Assembly (NCBI RefSeq): GCF_032854445.1
Contig: NC_088301.1
Location: 20,577,808-20,641,807 of the forward strand
DNA length: 64,000 nucleotides
Origin: Liolophura sinensis
Taxonomy: Eukaryota > Mollusca > Polyplacophora > Chitonida > Chitonidae
Direction: 5' to 3'
Under the pieces are notes generated by a model, which ran no database searches, was not told the DNA's origin, and saw only the letters and a program-made list of their open reading frames with translations. Position numbers and translations under genes: made by a program. This document shows, piece after piece, positions 11,701-23,026 of the stretch. Position 1 is the first letter of the stretch; each line of letters opens with the position of its first letter.

Positions 11701-12188
11701 TGTTTGCAAGGGGGAAAACACTTGGTGATATATTACATGGAGTTGGGTACTCTTTAGAGCCAAACGACTGGATGAACATTTGCATGCAGCTGGCGAAGGG
11801 CCTTCGGAAGATCCACCAAATGCAGGTCATTTTCAGCGACTTGAAAGAGAACAACGTATTAGTGGATATATCTGGAACACCTGTAGTGAAGCTCATAGAC
11901 CTAGGCATTTCCACATTTCGGAAAGGAATCTCCTATGACTTCACGGCAGAAGAACTCCGACCTCTCCGACATATCGCCCCTGAAGTAAAACAAGGTGCCC
12001 CAACTTCATTCCTGTCAGACATTTGGGGTCTTGGCATCTTATTGCTGGATATCGCCACAATATCAGGAGTGCCTGGACTTGAGCATGTGGCAGAAGCAGC
12101 TCTTTTTGAGAATCCGGAGCAGAGGATGTGCCTAGATGGCATTATAACAGCACTTCCTGCCATCTTTACACATCAGAAATTATTTTAA
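8709..12188 (+). CDS. Large exon of a protein kinase-like protein with an 11-residue TQ repeat
   Basis: This exon encodes residues 14-1172 if exon 1 (5180-5218) is joined, and ends at TAA. The C-terminal protein-kinase fold spans about residues 932-1172. It has a glycine loop GAGSFG (938-943), VAVK lysine 963, a helix-C glutamate at 976, a catalytic loop FSDLKENN with Asp 1057, DLG in place of DFG at 1077, APE glutamate 1105 and the helix-F aspartate 1117. The HRD His and Arg are replaced by Phe and Ser, but the catalytic Lys, Asp and Asn remain, so activity is possible. The long N-terminal part is mostly disordered: a serine run, then TQ-type motifs at Q147, Q171 and Q196, then ten from Q206 to Q305 at exact 11-residue steps. 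A helical stretch follows (~315-350). An acidic DGWVDV near residue 860 resembles an LC3-interacting motif. I recognise no named family. The ORF can also be read from TTG 8631, but that lies in the intron. Confidence 0.85.
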   Translation, partial: EVLRHGWLPRLRNVARRFAERSFDLCPSALCCSRSSSSSSGITRTTQQPNATMNKVLSESYRNICLPQFMTAEETPVPAKSSPVARRSTTMKAKCYSSDDDHPSTLVRMSSSSTSTDELHCPQSDQSVDDRSTQFVCMVTSKTAMKDLTVNSVDCATQYETVDVDSYHCPVSVVKHSTTSGTQFPQTAAVSTQVEFPKTSTGTQHDLETKDLAIQATKETTSMGIQCAHEMVTVTTQAGSSVQSAEVQVTVDMTNSATQAVVVTKNNGTQAVHDTMTQGTQYELVSETRSTQTEEQYQMKNTSPADLREEIACLVRRFIHKDSKVFNLDKFSDIEDKVRQFLDIMEDTYKESPPEPESKFHPPCDSASLEKPPSDQEAQQPSVSVKSPAPKDQELPQVAVAVFALGMSQSDTGLIHPDLQLEDECNVQPLVSWPSCGSVNVQYVLDEWKKEDISEGVEKTKFRHEQDSPLYMAETSMGSKEPGQAQNTQDPRESHQQKEETTAENLERSVHSSHSVSRQWVQQVPLDLHTDNIPDLNVANDMDGLPSSYFNTLADIGSFWRECSSGQTTRQHIPDQRSNQCDPVILPADPLRSQASTISGNQGDSKVSQAQSVTLVHGAGSFDIWGEIEDAMEGCGEPEVSSQPVDAAKEEGESPHSHTDIPLPGTYYLTHTLSIPGFFLLNHDVPDRRSHALHVRGGVKSDSDKDRTTYDFDWDEAIDFSKTCKLAPKPSENCESQHRNVQQHANSFAVQLNQLLQQVQDRVREFASHNQQDSGVEEGTKSSSSESFTFVNSEQRKKSNSWNSNMVSSDEAAPTVMHVEDFLDAQHMPESDEIEDGWVDVQKVKIPPAIRQASQERCGNGTTIAQVEGSTVDGGAVGGFTVECFPPGFYQDAQGYQVPDVDVPVILNDDIEVQLRDDGSKWVLGAGSFGTVEAAFYKSPEGPVVEVAVKKYFLGNSDAIIREGKIMQYLQKTGVFPKFYGFMNIGKGSKSICLVSELFARGKTLGDILHGVGYSLEPNDWMNICMQLAKGLRKIHQMQVIFSDLKENNVLVDISGTPVVKLIDLGISTFRKGISYDFTAEELRPLRHIAPEVKQGAPTSFLSDIWGLGILLLDIATISGVPGLEHVAEAALFENPEQRMCLDGIITALPAIFTHQKLF
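9276..9590 (+). repeat. Coding repeat: ten 11-residue TQ units
   Basis: Ten units, each 33 nt, have their Gln exactly 11 residues apart (kinase residues 206-305). Unit openings are VSTQV, TGTQH, LAIQA, MGIQC, VTTQA, AEVQV, SATQA, NGTQA, QGTQY and RSTQT. The residue before Gln is Thr in seven units and Ile or Val in three, and the rest of each unit is rich in Thr, Val and Glu. DNA identity between units is low, so the spacing has outlasted the nucleotide similarity. This suggests selection on protein spacing. Confidence 0.85.
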
Positions 12189-15100
12189 AGACAAAACTTC
12201 ACTTGGGGAATTAAAACATCAAAGTACCCCCAATACCTGTTCAATATACCCCAATACACAAAACTTCCTCCCAGTAACAACTATAAGTAAACACACAGCT
12301 ACCATTAATTATCTTGAAAGCCTTGCCTGGTTAAGAAGATTGGATATTTGACATTGTGTGGGAATCATTCATGTTAAGTTTGAAACTATGAAGGTACTGA
12401 AATTAATTTATGGCAAAATATTGGAATAGGGTAAAAGCACCCAAGATATGTGCACCTTGGAGTTTGGCAGATATTTGAATGGGACGTAAGATTTCATCAA
12501 TGGTGTTCCCCAAAATGCAGAGGGTTGTAAGTGGTAACAGTGCAGAACATCCAGGTAAGCATTCGTAGAAAGTACTTGTATTGTGCATAAGTATTGTATA
12601 CACTCCACAATCATCTTTTGTACAACTTGTAGAAATGTGTTGTTAATGTTCTACATGTTCTTTGTGGAGTGGGAATTATGGCATATTTAGGAATCTTACC
12701 ATAACTCAGGACTGAGAGAATCCTGTTGATATCATTATGATAAAATGGAAGGAGCCAGAATGCTGGTACATTGTCTTGTTTTTGCTTTTTTTATATACAA
12801 ATGTCCTGATTATATAAATATTAAGCATGTTGATTGAAAATGTGCTCTGGATAGGAAAACAGATATTGTTTGCTTTCTTCGCCATTTTTTTTATATGTGC
12901 AAAAATGTGTCTTGCCTGTTACAGTAAATATTCTGTAATATTTTAAATGTTTATATTTTTTAAGAATGAGAGATTAGTACAGAATAGGCATTGGCCCTAA
13001 TATATGCACGATGCACGAAATGTTGCATATTACAATTTATTGTTTAAAACGCCGAGAGTTCTAGACGCACTCTTATAGTGTGTATTGAAATGATTGATAC
13101 TAAAACGCTGATTTGTAATTATTGTGAAAATAGTTACGAGGTAACATAAGTCAGACAATAATTGTATCAGTGTATACACTAAAAAAATAACTGTTAAATT
13201 ACATAATGAGAAAGTGATCTTTTCATGATCAATGCTGCATGAAAATATTTGAAAAGTGACAAAAAGACAAGGCAAAAAAAATTATAAAACAAATAAGAAG
13301 ATTAAAAAAAGCATAAAATATAAAAATTAAATAAAAAACTTAAATAAGTGAAAAAACATGAAATCATATATTTTAAACGTTGTTTATTAATGATGAAACT
13401 CAAGAATGTCTTGACTTTTTGCTTTGTACGAAATAATAATGCTATTTTTTTAAGCTCAGTATTATATGGTTGAAAATTTCAAAAGTGTAAAGAAAAAGAA
13501 AAATGTATATAAAAATAAGATAAATTAAACAAAAACAATAATATGTGAAGCAATTTGAAATTTTGTATTTTAATGATTGTTTGTTATTTATGAAATGGGC
13601 AAAAGTGTCGACTTTTTCTATCGTAAAAAAAAAGGAAATGTGCAATTTTTATGAGCACAATTTTATACAACATATTTCAAACTGTTTTGGAATCTTTTTG
13701 GTCTCCGTTTGAAGATTATTTTAAAACTTTTTGAACTTTTATTTAATGTACATAATGATATTATTGAAGTAGGACGGGTGTTGTGTTGTTTTACAAGATG
13801 AAGTATGTATACATATATCTTATAGGAATTGTTATGATACAATGAATAAGTATTCAATATATATTAAAACTCTATAGCCTGACGCCAATGACGGTTATGT
13901 AGTAGTGATACTGACACGTGTAAACGTTTGTGTATGTTATAAGATGACCTGCGTGACAATATAGAAACTGTAGATTACGGTTTCAAATTCGAAATGCATA
14001 TGAACGTGACAGTGTATTTTCGTTCTGCTTTAAGGACGAAAATCTATAAAATTCCAAGTAAAAGTATATGGTATTTTTTATAGTTATAGAATTATGTAAG
14101 AGAAGTATTCGTTGATTTTATTTTGACAATACGGTGCATATTTATGTTTATAGATGACATACATTTTTTACGATACTGATAAATACGATCTACTGGCTGT
14201 TGAACCATGTGAGATGAACCTGTCACTGGTATAAATAAAAAGTTGCTGTCGCCATGCAATATATGTTATTACATAAACTGTTCACAGTTACTATGCTGTA
14301 CATGTGGAAGTGTTGATGTCATAATTCTGCTGCCGTGTATAGACTATGTGTTAATTTTATATTTGATGTGTTTTGTGTAGCCTTTATAAAGTGAGCTCCG
14401 ATCTATTTTATATCATTTATATGACTTGATATTTTATCTCTTTATATATGTGTTGATGATGCTACTTTTGAAGCATATATATGATAATTCATGTAATATG
14501 TAACATGTATGATGTGATATTAGATCTATAACATGTATGATATTACATGTATACTTGAATATGGATACGTTATTACATGAACTTTTCACAGTTACTATGG
14601 TGTACACATTTAATGTTTTAGTGCTGATGGCATATTTCTGCATGTTAATGCTATATTTGATACGTTTTAGGTAACGTTTATACTGTGAGACATAATCTGT
14701 TTCATGTCATATAATGATATCTTTGTATAATATGTGCTCGATTCTTATTAAACACATACGTGTGTGATGTGATATTTGATCCCTTTGTATAATATTTGCT
14801 CGATGTTCATTAACCACATACGTTTGTGATGTGATGTTTGATGTTTTGTATAGCATGTACTTGTGTGATGCGATATTCGATTTATAATTTGCGTGATTTG
14901 ATGTTTAAATTTTTAAGTAACATATATATTTCGTTATATATAATCTGTTTTACGTACTATATATGTGCTATTTGATTTTTAAAATGTATATGGTATGATA
15001 TTTGACTTGTTTTGTGTAATATGATGTGATATGGTTTATATGACATGATTTTTGATTTTCTTTCTATATCATGCATACGATTTGACGTTTTGTATAACAT

Positions 15101-15240
15101 AAATGTGTAATTGTCGACAAAAATGACGCCTGGTGATATAATGACGTATGTATAGTGACACGTACGTACTGAAATGAATAAAGTGGCTCGAAATCTCATA
15201 CACATTCTGGTTACGTGTTTAATTCAAGTCAATGATACAA
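12189..15240 (+). other. AT-rich 3' flank, probably the kinase 3' UTR
   Basis: Strongly AT-rich with no gene. AATAAA signals occur at 14234-14239 and 15177-15182, the latter followed by a GT-rich stretch, so the transcript may run about 3 kb past the stop. Internal degenerate duplications are visible: about 13380-13480 with 13570-13680, and about 14260-14450 with 14567-14740. A loose series built on GATGTGATATTTGAT runs from 14700 to 15060. No experimental end is implied. Confidence 0.45.
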
Positions 15241-15505
15241 CCTCCTTTATCAACCTGAGTATTGCCAACGCTTTGAAACGTCAGCAACGTTTCATTCTCC
15301 AGTTGCAAATTGTAGTCATTTTGTCTGAACTCTAGTCCTAGAGGATGCCCCTAAAAAGCGCGACTGGCCACACAGACGAAATGACTTCTTTTTTATATTC
15401 ATTACCGGAATGTTGTGCCCTGATCAGAATCCGACGGAATCGTCACACGCTTCTCGTTTAGTTAGGTTTACGGTTGAGGAAAACCTATCAGTTCTGGAGG
15501 AAAGG

Positions 15506-15836
15506 CATCCTCACCGAGTTTGATCAGGTTTATGTGTGGTGGACAACCTCATCCTCACCGAGTTTGATCAGGCTTATGTGTGATAGATAACCTCGTCCTC
15601 ACCGAGTTTGGTCAGGTTTCTGTGTGGCGGACAACCTCATCCTCACCGAGTTTGATCAGGTTTATGTGTGGTGGACAACCTCATCCTCACCGAGTTTGAT
15701 CAGGTTTATGTGTGGAGGACAACCTCATCCACTCCTGGCATGAGTCAGGTTTATGTGGAGGACAACTGAGCTAAGTCAGTTTTATTGGCGGAGGACAAGC
15801 TCATCCTCACCGAGTTTGGTCAGGTTTATGTATGTA
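15506..15836 (+). repeat. 44-bp minisatellite
   Basis: About seven copies of a ~44-base unit with key words CTCATCCTCACCGAGTTTG, ATCAGGTTTATGTGTGG and GGACAAC. The last two copies are shorter and more diverged. Confidence 0.85.
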
Positions 15837-16761
15837 CAATCTCGTTCTCATAGAGTAGCCTGTGGCAGAAGCCATTACTGCGCTTGGCCAGTAAGAACTC
15901 ACAATCATGCTCTGGTGACACTTGCCCTCATGGGCTACATATATGGGACAGCCCGGTGTTCGCATGATTGGATATCTATATGTTACACACACGCAATTCA
16001 GCCAATTGGGTTCAAGAACTGAAGAGTGACGGACCACTGATTGGGTAATACTGCCACACATACATTCTAATTTGTCGATGTACTGAAAATTCTGGACTGT
16101 CAGTTTGTATCTAGTTAAAATTTATCAGAATTTTGTCTGTTATGGATGGAACTGAAAACATTTCTGCCAGTGTTACTTCTTGACCCCCCTGAAGGTTTCC
16201 AAGGTAAGAAAATGCTATAAATTCACTTCCAGCAACCACAGTTAAAAAAATGGTGGTCATGCTAGGTTGATTCTTTGATATTTTGTTGAGGAATGTGCAA
16301 GCTGCATGTGGCGGTATGGCATGGTAGCACGCGAATGTTAATGGAAATATTTGCTGTGACACCAGCATCATTGATTGTGTTGCCTAATCTATAAACTGTG
16401 ACACGTGTTATCCATATCACTGATTGCGTTACCTGTACATAGCGTTGCCTTTGACACCGGTATCATTGATTGTGATACTATTAAAAAAAACATGGTGATA
16501 TTGGTGATATCAAGGCGGCGTATAGAAGGCAGTTATCGGTGTTAACGTACATCAAGTGCCTAGCTGAAACATTATGTCCAATATACCAAAGATGACGCCC
16601 TGTATACCCTGTATAACTTTTTAATTTATACGCCGTTATAGTTAGAGGAAACCAGGCAGAGGTCTGTAGTTTAGGAAACAGAATCTATGAAACAGGTGTC
16701 ACAGACAATACAATGTACAGGCAACACAATCAATCATAGGCCCTATTGGTGACAGTCAATA
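15837..16761. other. Intergenic DNA, nothing supported
   Basis: No gene seen. Scattered phrases such as ATCATTGATTGTG and TGTGACACC recur between 16370 and 16480 as a short degenerate repeat. Confidence 0.45.
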
Positions 16762-17172
16762 ATACGCCAGGGTACCAGGGTCAAGAAGACAGGTGGCAGA
16801 GTCAATGATACGCCAGGGTACCAGGGTCAAGAAGACAGGTGGCAGAGTCAATGATACGCCAGGGTCTCAGGATCAAGAACACCGGTGGTAGAGTCAATCA
16901 TACGACAGGGTATCAGGATCAAGAACACCGGTGGCAGAGTCAGTGATACGCCAGGGTATCAGGGTCAAGAACACCGGTGGCAGAGTCAATCATACGCCAG
17001 GGTATCAGGATCAAGGACACAGGTGGCAGAGTCAATGATACGCCAGGGTATCAGGGTCAAGAACACCGGTGGCAGAGCCAATGATACCACAGGGTATCAG
17101 GATCAACGACACAGGCGGCAGAGTCAATGATACGCCAGGGTATCAGGGTCAAGAACATAGGTGGCGCAGTCA
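16762..17172 (+). repeat. 46-bp minisatellite
   Basis: About nine copies of a 46-base unit with key words CGCCAGGGTATCAGG, TCAAGAACACCGGTGG and CAGAGTCAATGATA. The 81-codon frame over it is fortuitous. Confidence 0.9.
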
Positions 17173-18300
17173 ATAGTTTAGGTATGGGTTGGGGTCGGCT
17201 TAATATATGACCTGAAGTGTTACGTTAAAACACTTGGATAATTTCTCCTGCACTTTCAACTAAAGTGTATGAAAACGAATGAGCCTAGACTTAGTTGCAT
17301 GGAGACCGAAAATATATATGTATATAAAAGCTTGTCTTGAATATATCTTTGAACACATGACGAAAACCATAACACTTGACGGACTGCCTCAGTTATTTAC
17401 AAACAAGTAAATGATACATTTACAGGCTGATGTGTAAGGCTATATATGTGACGGTGTCGACGACGTCAAGTCTTCTTGTAAATAAGTATCTATATTCCCC
17501 GGTCTTTACAAATACAAATTTATAATGTAATCTTGTCTAATGTTTGTTTAACTTGACCCACATCTTCACCAGTGTAATGACATAACCCTATTCGAGTATT
17601 TAACATCAGTTTATTATAATTAGGTAATAGCCGTATTGCCACCTTAGTGCAGCTGCACATTGGCTTCAGTATCCGTCAATCAAAGTTAGGGTCATTTTCA
17701 CTTCTTCAGCTGAACAAGTCTATGCCCAAATGTATCCACATTTTCAAACTATTATTACTGTTCTCTTAGAAAACGCACCTCTGAATTATGCTTGGTAAAT
17801 CTTTATATAAAAAAAAAAATACAGTATGAACAGCCTAAATTCTGTACATAAAGACTATGAATTCAGCCGCTCACTTGGGTAAGGATTTTGAAGCATTGAC
17901 ATATTATCTTGTATAAACTGTACAGAGAAACATTAAGGTTAGGTTATTGCGTCATTGCACACGCTGTTTGCTTTTTTTGTGATAAAGTAATCTTCCTTAC
18001 AGATTAAGAGATTTCCAGTAGACGGGTTGAAGACAATATGACATGAATGTCGTGTCACATGCCGCGAAAGACGAGATAGCGCAGCTGAAGGAAAGGTTAT
18101 CCAATTGTACAATGTCCAATCAGCGTGAACCCTATCGGAATGTGTGGTAAGAGTGATGTATTGCATTGACCAATCAAAAGGCTTGTTATGAAATATCTGG
18201 ACACCAGACCTTGCCAGATATGACCCCAAGGAGTGGTCGAAAATGAACACCTGTTGACGTCGTGTACTCTGTGGAGGCCATTACGGCCAGAAAGCACTAT
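17173..18300. other. Intergenic DNA before the EF-hand gene
   Basis: Non-coding. No repeat or gene recognised. CCAAT-like words (ACCAATCAAAA at 18168-18178) lie about 140 bases before the EF-hand TATA box. Confidence 0.4.
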
Positions 18301-18308
18301 CCATGTTG

Positions 18309-18315
18309 TATAAAT
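18309..18315 (+). promoter_or_regulatory. TATA box of the EF-hand gene
   Basis: TATAAAT about 30 bases before a plausible start near 18340. A short non-coding first exon then ends at 18368 with the donor GTAAGT. The intron runs to the acceptor TTTTAATTCCAG ending at 18706, 17 bases before the ATG. Confidence 0.55.
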
Positions 18316-18723
18316 GTATTAAAAGATAAAAGTCGTGTCAGACACATTTTTGATTCCCAGTGTTAAAGGTAAGTTCAACGGCTGGTGAATTTTTCCAGTT
18401 ACTTAATACGCAACGCTGTCATTTCAAAGGTTACATCGGCGATAGCTACTTTTGTAAAGTAAATTCTATTAATCAAGAAACATAATATAGACTATTTGAA
18501 TGTAGAGAAGACTACATTTCTTGTTAAATATCACAAAAAACACAGCTAATCATGAGATATAATACAGATAAGTAATAAGGTATATAAACTGTTAGGAAAA
18601 AATTCTATTTCACAAAATATTTTATTGGAGAGTGTTATAGATGCAATCGGACATTCATACAACTGATCATTACTAAAACTGTCAAAATTATTTGTTTTAA
18701 TTCCAGACCTCCGACTGCCCACA

Positions 18724-21700
18724 ATGAACCCAACTCTGGTTGTCTTCTCTCTTTGCCTGGCTTTCTGCTTGGGGTAAGACGATATCCCATCTAAAGTTTT
18801 GTCCTTTCTTGTAATTGGCACGCTCTGAGCCACGTTTTAGCGCAGCTGTTACACTTAAAAATTTAATGTGTTAATTTTAACAGAAAGTCTGTTGTTTGAA
18901 CAATGTTAGAATGTATTTTGCTATTGCAGTCGATTATTCTGTAGATATAACACATGTATGTTTAGTTAATTCAACATAAAGATTCCACCAGACTAACAGA
19001 ATATTAGGTTGAATATGACACAGTATTATGTTATGATAACAGCATACATTCTAGCATCACTCAGACAACAGACTTTACGTTAAAATTAACAGATTATTGT
19101 TATGAGTGTATAATTTATTTTAAAAACTTCTGCCTTGAACCATTCTCCACCATGTATATCTACACACTATTATAGAACACTAAAACTTTCAAACCTTTCA
19201 AAACGACTCGAATAAGAAGGAATGCAGCACTTTTGTCAATGTTCCTTCCCTCATTCACCACCCTATAAACTCCACTTATCGAAATTTTCACTGGGAATTA
19301 GAGGAAAGGGTTAGAACCGAAATGTATTTATTTATTTGTTTAGTGTTTTACGCCGTAGTCAAGAAAATTTCACTTGCATCATGGTGGCCATCATTATGGT
19401 GGGGTCGAATCCGGGCCAGGTCTGAGGAAACCCAGGGCTCTCTGCACCTTCCCACGTACGGCCGGAGACGAAGCCAGCGTGAGCTGGACTTGAACTCACA
19501 ACAGCCGCATTGGTGAGAGGCTCTTGACCATTGTGCTGCGCTAGCAGACTAACCTCTCGGCCACGATGGAAAAGTACATAAATGCGTTGAATGAATGAAG
19601 GAATGAATCAGCCATTAGGTTTTACGGCACATACGCAGTATTTCAGTCTTATCACGGCCAGGTATATTGGAATTGTAATATAATATCGTTGACTTAAATC
19701 ACAGTACAAAGGTTCCAAGCTGGCTTCCTCTCCGGCTGTACATGTACCTGTGAGGGTCTTCCAGCAGCCTGGGGATGATCGTGGATTTCTTTCGACTCTG
19801 CCCAGTTTCCTCCCCACCATAATGTGACCTCCGTCGTATAAGTGAAATATTCTTGTGTGTGGCATAAAAAAACGATCAAATAAATAAACCAATAAATTAA
19901 TCAATCAATATTATCTTAAGGGGACCTATCCACCTATAGATCCTGCCTTTTCGATTGCGTTTTGTGAGCAAACTGATTACATTTTACTCAATGTACTACA
20001 ACAAAAGAATTGTTAATCCAGCTTGGCCTCTATTCGCTTTTGCACGGGAACTTGACGATAACCATTTCTACAGAGCTTGGTCGCAATACTATGTGACGTT
20101 ACAATACATTCTTCATTACCATTTTTCAGGGCAGTTCCTCACGACAGAATCGCAAAGATATTCAAAGACTTCGATAAAAACGGCAATGAAATCGTCAGTG
20201 ATACTGAAGCCAAAGCCTTCTTCACCGTTTACAAACAATGTGAGTACAAAAACCCATAAAACACAATCTGTCAGAAACAATGATGTAACCTTTACACTGA
20301 AAGAATCTCACTCAAAATAATCTGTTAACTGTAACAGAAATTCAGATGTCTGAGTGATGCTAGACTGTAATCTGTTATTATAACACAATACTCTTTCATA
20401 TACAACATAAAATTTTGTTAGTTTAACAGAATCTTTATGCTGAATTAATAGAATATGTATAATTGAATATGAATATATACTTAGCTGAATAATCTCCTGC
20501 AGAAGCACTGAAATTTTACATACGAGGACTGTCCAAGAAAATAGTCTGATATATTTTTAAGGAAGTTTTTTAAATGAGTTATAAACGTCTAAAAATGTTG
20601 AATAAATAAATATCTTTTTTTACCATCCCACCCTTACACCTTACAGCCGCATCGGACACTTTCGTGAAGAAGGATCTTTTTGTCTCCCGCTGGATGAGGA
20701 CCTATCACGACTCTCGCTTTGTCTCTGAGGCTCTCTACGATAAGGTCGATATGAACAAGGACGGTTTGTTGACGGACGCTGATATTCCTATCTTCTATTC
20801 TCATGTGGATAAAAACAGTAAGTGACAGTGGCAATCTGGAGGAAGGTTTAATACATTTGATCACCTTGATTTAGGCTGTATCATAAAGGAGAATGGAAAC
20901 GGTATAATCATGACAGCCTTGTAACTGGAAACTAGTGAGGCAATTGTCTCCAGCTTAGTTCAGACTTTCTATCTTTTTCACCTAAATTATAAAACTATGG
21001 TCATTTTTTCTCTCCCCCTCCACACCCCCCTCTGTCTCTGTTGTATGCATTTGGAAACGGATTCTGACGTTTAGTTAAAAAAAACAGAATACTTGTACTC
21101 AGACCCATTTCTGTTGGTTCTTGAAGCTCTTTTACCACGACAAAGGGCTTTTCGGGTCCACGCATTTATTTATATTACATAACAGCATAATATATTAAAC
21201 ACAAACGCTGCATTTATGTGGATCTTAACAGCGCCTTTTTAGATCTACCTTGTCTTAACCAGAAATTAATTCATCGTATAGTATGAACTTCTTACCACAT
21301 AAACGTACCCATAATGTGACATTAGAGTATAGTGTTAAAATAAGCATACAAAAACCCTGAAACACCCCCATCCCCACCCACACCCCACCCCCACCTCCAG
21401 GAATATGGCAACCGCTAGGACACGCGAGGTGCGGGTTCAAATCCAGCTATGGATAGATAATTTGTGCATTTGTGTCACACGTCGGGAAGTTAACCCCGAG
21501 AAGAACAGGTCCTGTGCTCGTCCTAGGTTTTTCAGCCACTTGCAGTTGTTTACTCCAGGTCCCGGGATTACGAAGCGATCTTAGGCCTAAGACAAAATTT
21601 TAATAATGTTACTTTCCGTTATTTTAGCTGAAATTTGTTTTACAATAACTTAACCATAATTTACGTTATCAAGGACTGTTTTGGCTTTGTTGCATCAGAA

Positions 21701-23026
21701 ATAACAATTTTAAAGTGATCTGTACTTTTGACTTCAGTCGTAGATAGTTTCGTGACCCCGGGGCAAGGAACTCAAAGTTTCCCCCCACCATATACTTGAC
21801 CACCATCGTATAAGTGAAATATTCTTGAATAAGGCGTAAAAACGAAATAAATAAACTTGTTTGAATCTATTCAGTTCATTTACTCACTGCAAATGTCGTT
21901 TTAATACGCTTCATTTTCTTGCAGAGAATGGCATCGAATGGGCTGAGTTCGAGAAAGTATATCTTGCCGTAAGTGCGTCTTATACTCTTTCGATGCAGAT
22001 AACATATACCGGTAGGTAGTGTTGCATAAGTGAAGATATAAAATAGACCGCCAAACATACACAGTTTTGGGGCAAGTTGTACTGGTTTCTTTCAGCTTTT
22101 CCTCGCAGTTTTCAGAGCGACCCATCATTTCTTTTGCATGACACATTGATTTGTGTAAGGTGCCTGGTAGTTACCTACCCCACGGAGGACACTCCCTAGA
22201 CAACGTCTAATGTTAGTGATATTATCATTATTGCGTCATTGGCGGTACCGGAAATGTTTCTCATCGTATATATGATACATTTGGGTACGGTATTGGCGTT
22301 TGTCTCAATAACTCTCTCGCTTCCATGTTTCCCTCGAATGACAGTTCACCGTGCATATATAAGAAATGCACAAGTTCAGCAAAAGAAGCACAAATTCGCA
22401 ATAGCAGGCTATTTGTGTCGTGCTGCACACAGTCCCGTAGTTAAATGAACAGGCTGTGATAAAGGATAGGAGACCCGTGTCAAAATATTTGACGTCAAGC
22501 ATTTGGCCAATCGACAGAACGACACAATTAATATAGAGCGGCTGAGTTGCAGCCAAAAGAAAAAAATCATATTCGAGTCAACTTATATTATGACCCCTGT
22601 GTGTCGAGTCTGGGTCTGAAATTGAATCGCAAGATCGTACTAAGGAAAGTTTCAAAGGTTGGGGTGTCCCGAATTAGCCACGGTAGGCGCTGTAGAAGTT
22701 GCCTCGCTTTGATTTTAACTTGATGTTTTCACAGGGGACTTTTTTGTCAAAGCGTAAATCACCCAGTAAGTACGCACGAATCGAATTAGCTACGGCATGT
22801 GTTGTGCGAATTACTCGCTTTGATTTTAACTTGATATTTTCGTCTAGGTAACTCTTGGTTCGAAGTGAAAACCTTAAATACGCACGAATTGCGTCATTAT
22901 ATAGCAGAAAACGGTACAAGCGAAGTGTATTCTGGGTTTTGGATAACAGTTTTTAAATGAAGAGACTGCACCGTTGTATAAGCCTTGATTTCCGTCTTTT
23001 TTCAGTGGTACAACGAACTGGAGTAG
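18724..23026 (+). CDS. Secreted EF-hand calcium-binding protein (five coding exons)
   Basis: Coding exons are 18724-18773, 20130-20239, 20647-20817, 21925-21968 and 23006-23026. All joins keep phase and use GT/AG sites (GTAAGA, GTGAGT, GTAAGT, GTAAGT). The protein is 131 residues. It starts with a signal peptide, MNPTLVVFSLCLAFCLG, and then carries three EF-hand-type loops. Loop 1 is DKNGNEIVSDTE, with Glu in place of Gly at position 6. Loop 2 is DMNKDGLLTDAD, which is canonical with Asp at 12. Loop 3 is DKNKNGIEWAEFE, which is one residue out of register and may bind weakly. The chain ends WYNELE. Secretion suggests an extracellular calcium-binding role, for example in haemolymph or a mineralised matrix; that role is inferred. 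AATAAA lies at 23073-23078, 47 bases after the stop. Introns 1 and 2 of the coding part hold two copies of one MITE. Confidence 0.88.
18852..19108 (+). mobile_element. MITE with terminal inverted repeats, copy 1
   Basis: A 257-bp element with no coding capacity lies in an EF-hand intron. Its ends are imperfect inverted repeats over about 45 bases (left CACTTAAAAATTTAATGTG, right inverse CACTCATAACAATAATCTG; both continue with TTAATTTTAAC and AAAGTCTGTTGT). It is flanked by TA on both sides, as expected for Tc1/mariner-type MITEs. An inverted partial copy lies at 20308-20465. Confidence 0.75.
19323..19568 (-). repeat. SINE family A, near full-length
   Basis: Inverted copy with tail, 3' domain, body and tRNA-like head (inverse of GCCGAGAGGTTAG and GAGTTCAAGTCCAGCTC). 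It lies in an EF-hand intron. Confidence 0.9.
19717..19900 (+). repeat. SINE family A copy
   Basis: Forward copy in the same EF-hand intron, 150 bases after the inverted one. It runs from CCAAGCTGGCTTCCTCTCC to an AAATAAATAAACC tail. Confidence 0.85.
20308..20465 (-). mobile_element. MITE copy 2, partial and inverted
   Basis: Reads like the reverse complement of 18852-19108. Shared words are TGAGTGATGCTAGA, AATCTGTTA and TTTAACAGAATCTTTATG-like. The far end is lost. It lies 69 bases after exon 20130-20239. Confidence 0.7.
21395..21560 (+). repeat. tRNA-derived repeat, family C
   Basis: Has a pol III B-box-like GGGTTCAAATCCAGC, followed by a body ending GCAGTTGTTTACTCCAGGT. A similar element lies at 28490-28640. 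It is in an EF-hand intron. Confidence 0.5.
21755..21857 (+). repeat. SINE family A, 3' fragment
   Basis: Only the 3' domain is kept: CGTATAAGTGAAATATTCTT, GGCGTAAAAAC and an AATAAATAAA tail. Confidence 0.75.
22695..22895 (+). repeat. Local ~110-bp duplication in last EF-hand intron
   Basis: CTCGCTTTGATTTTAACTTG occurs near 22705 and 22812, and TACGCACGAAT recurs at matching offsets. This gives about two degenerate units. Confidence 0.6.
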
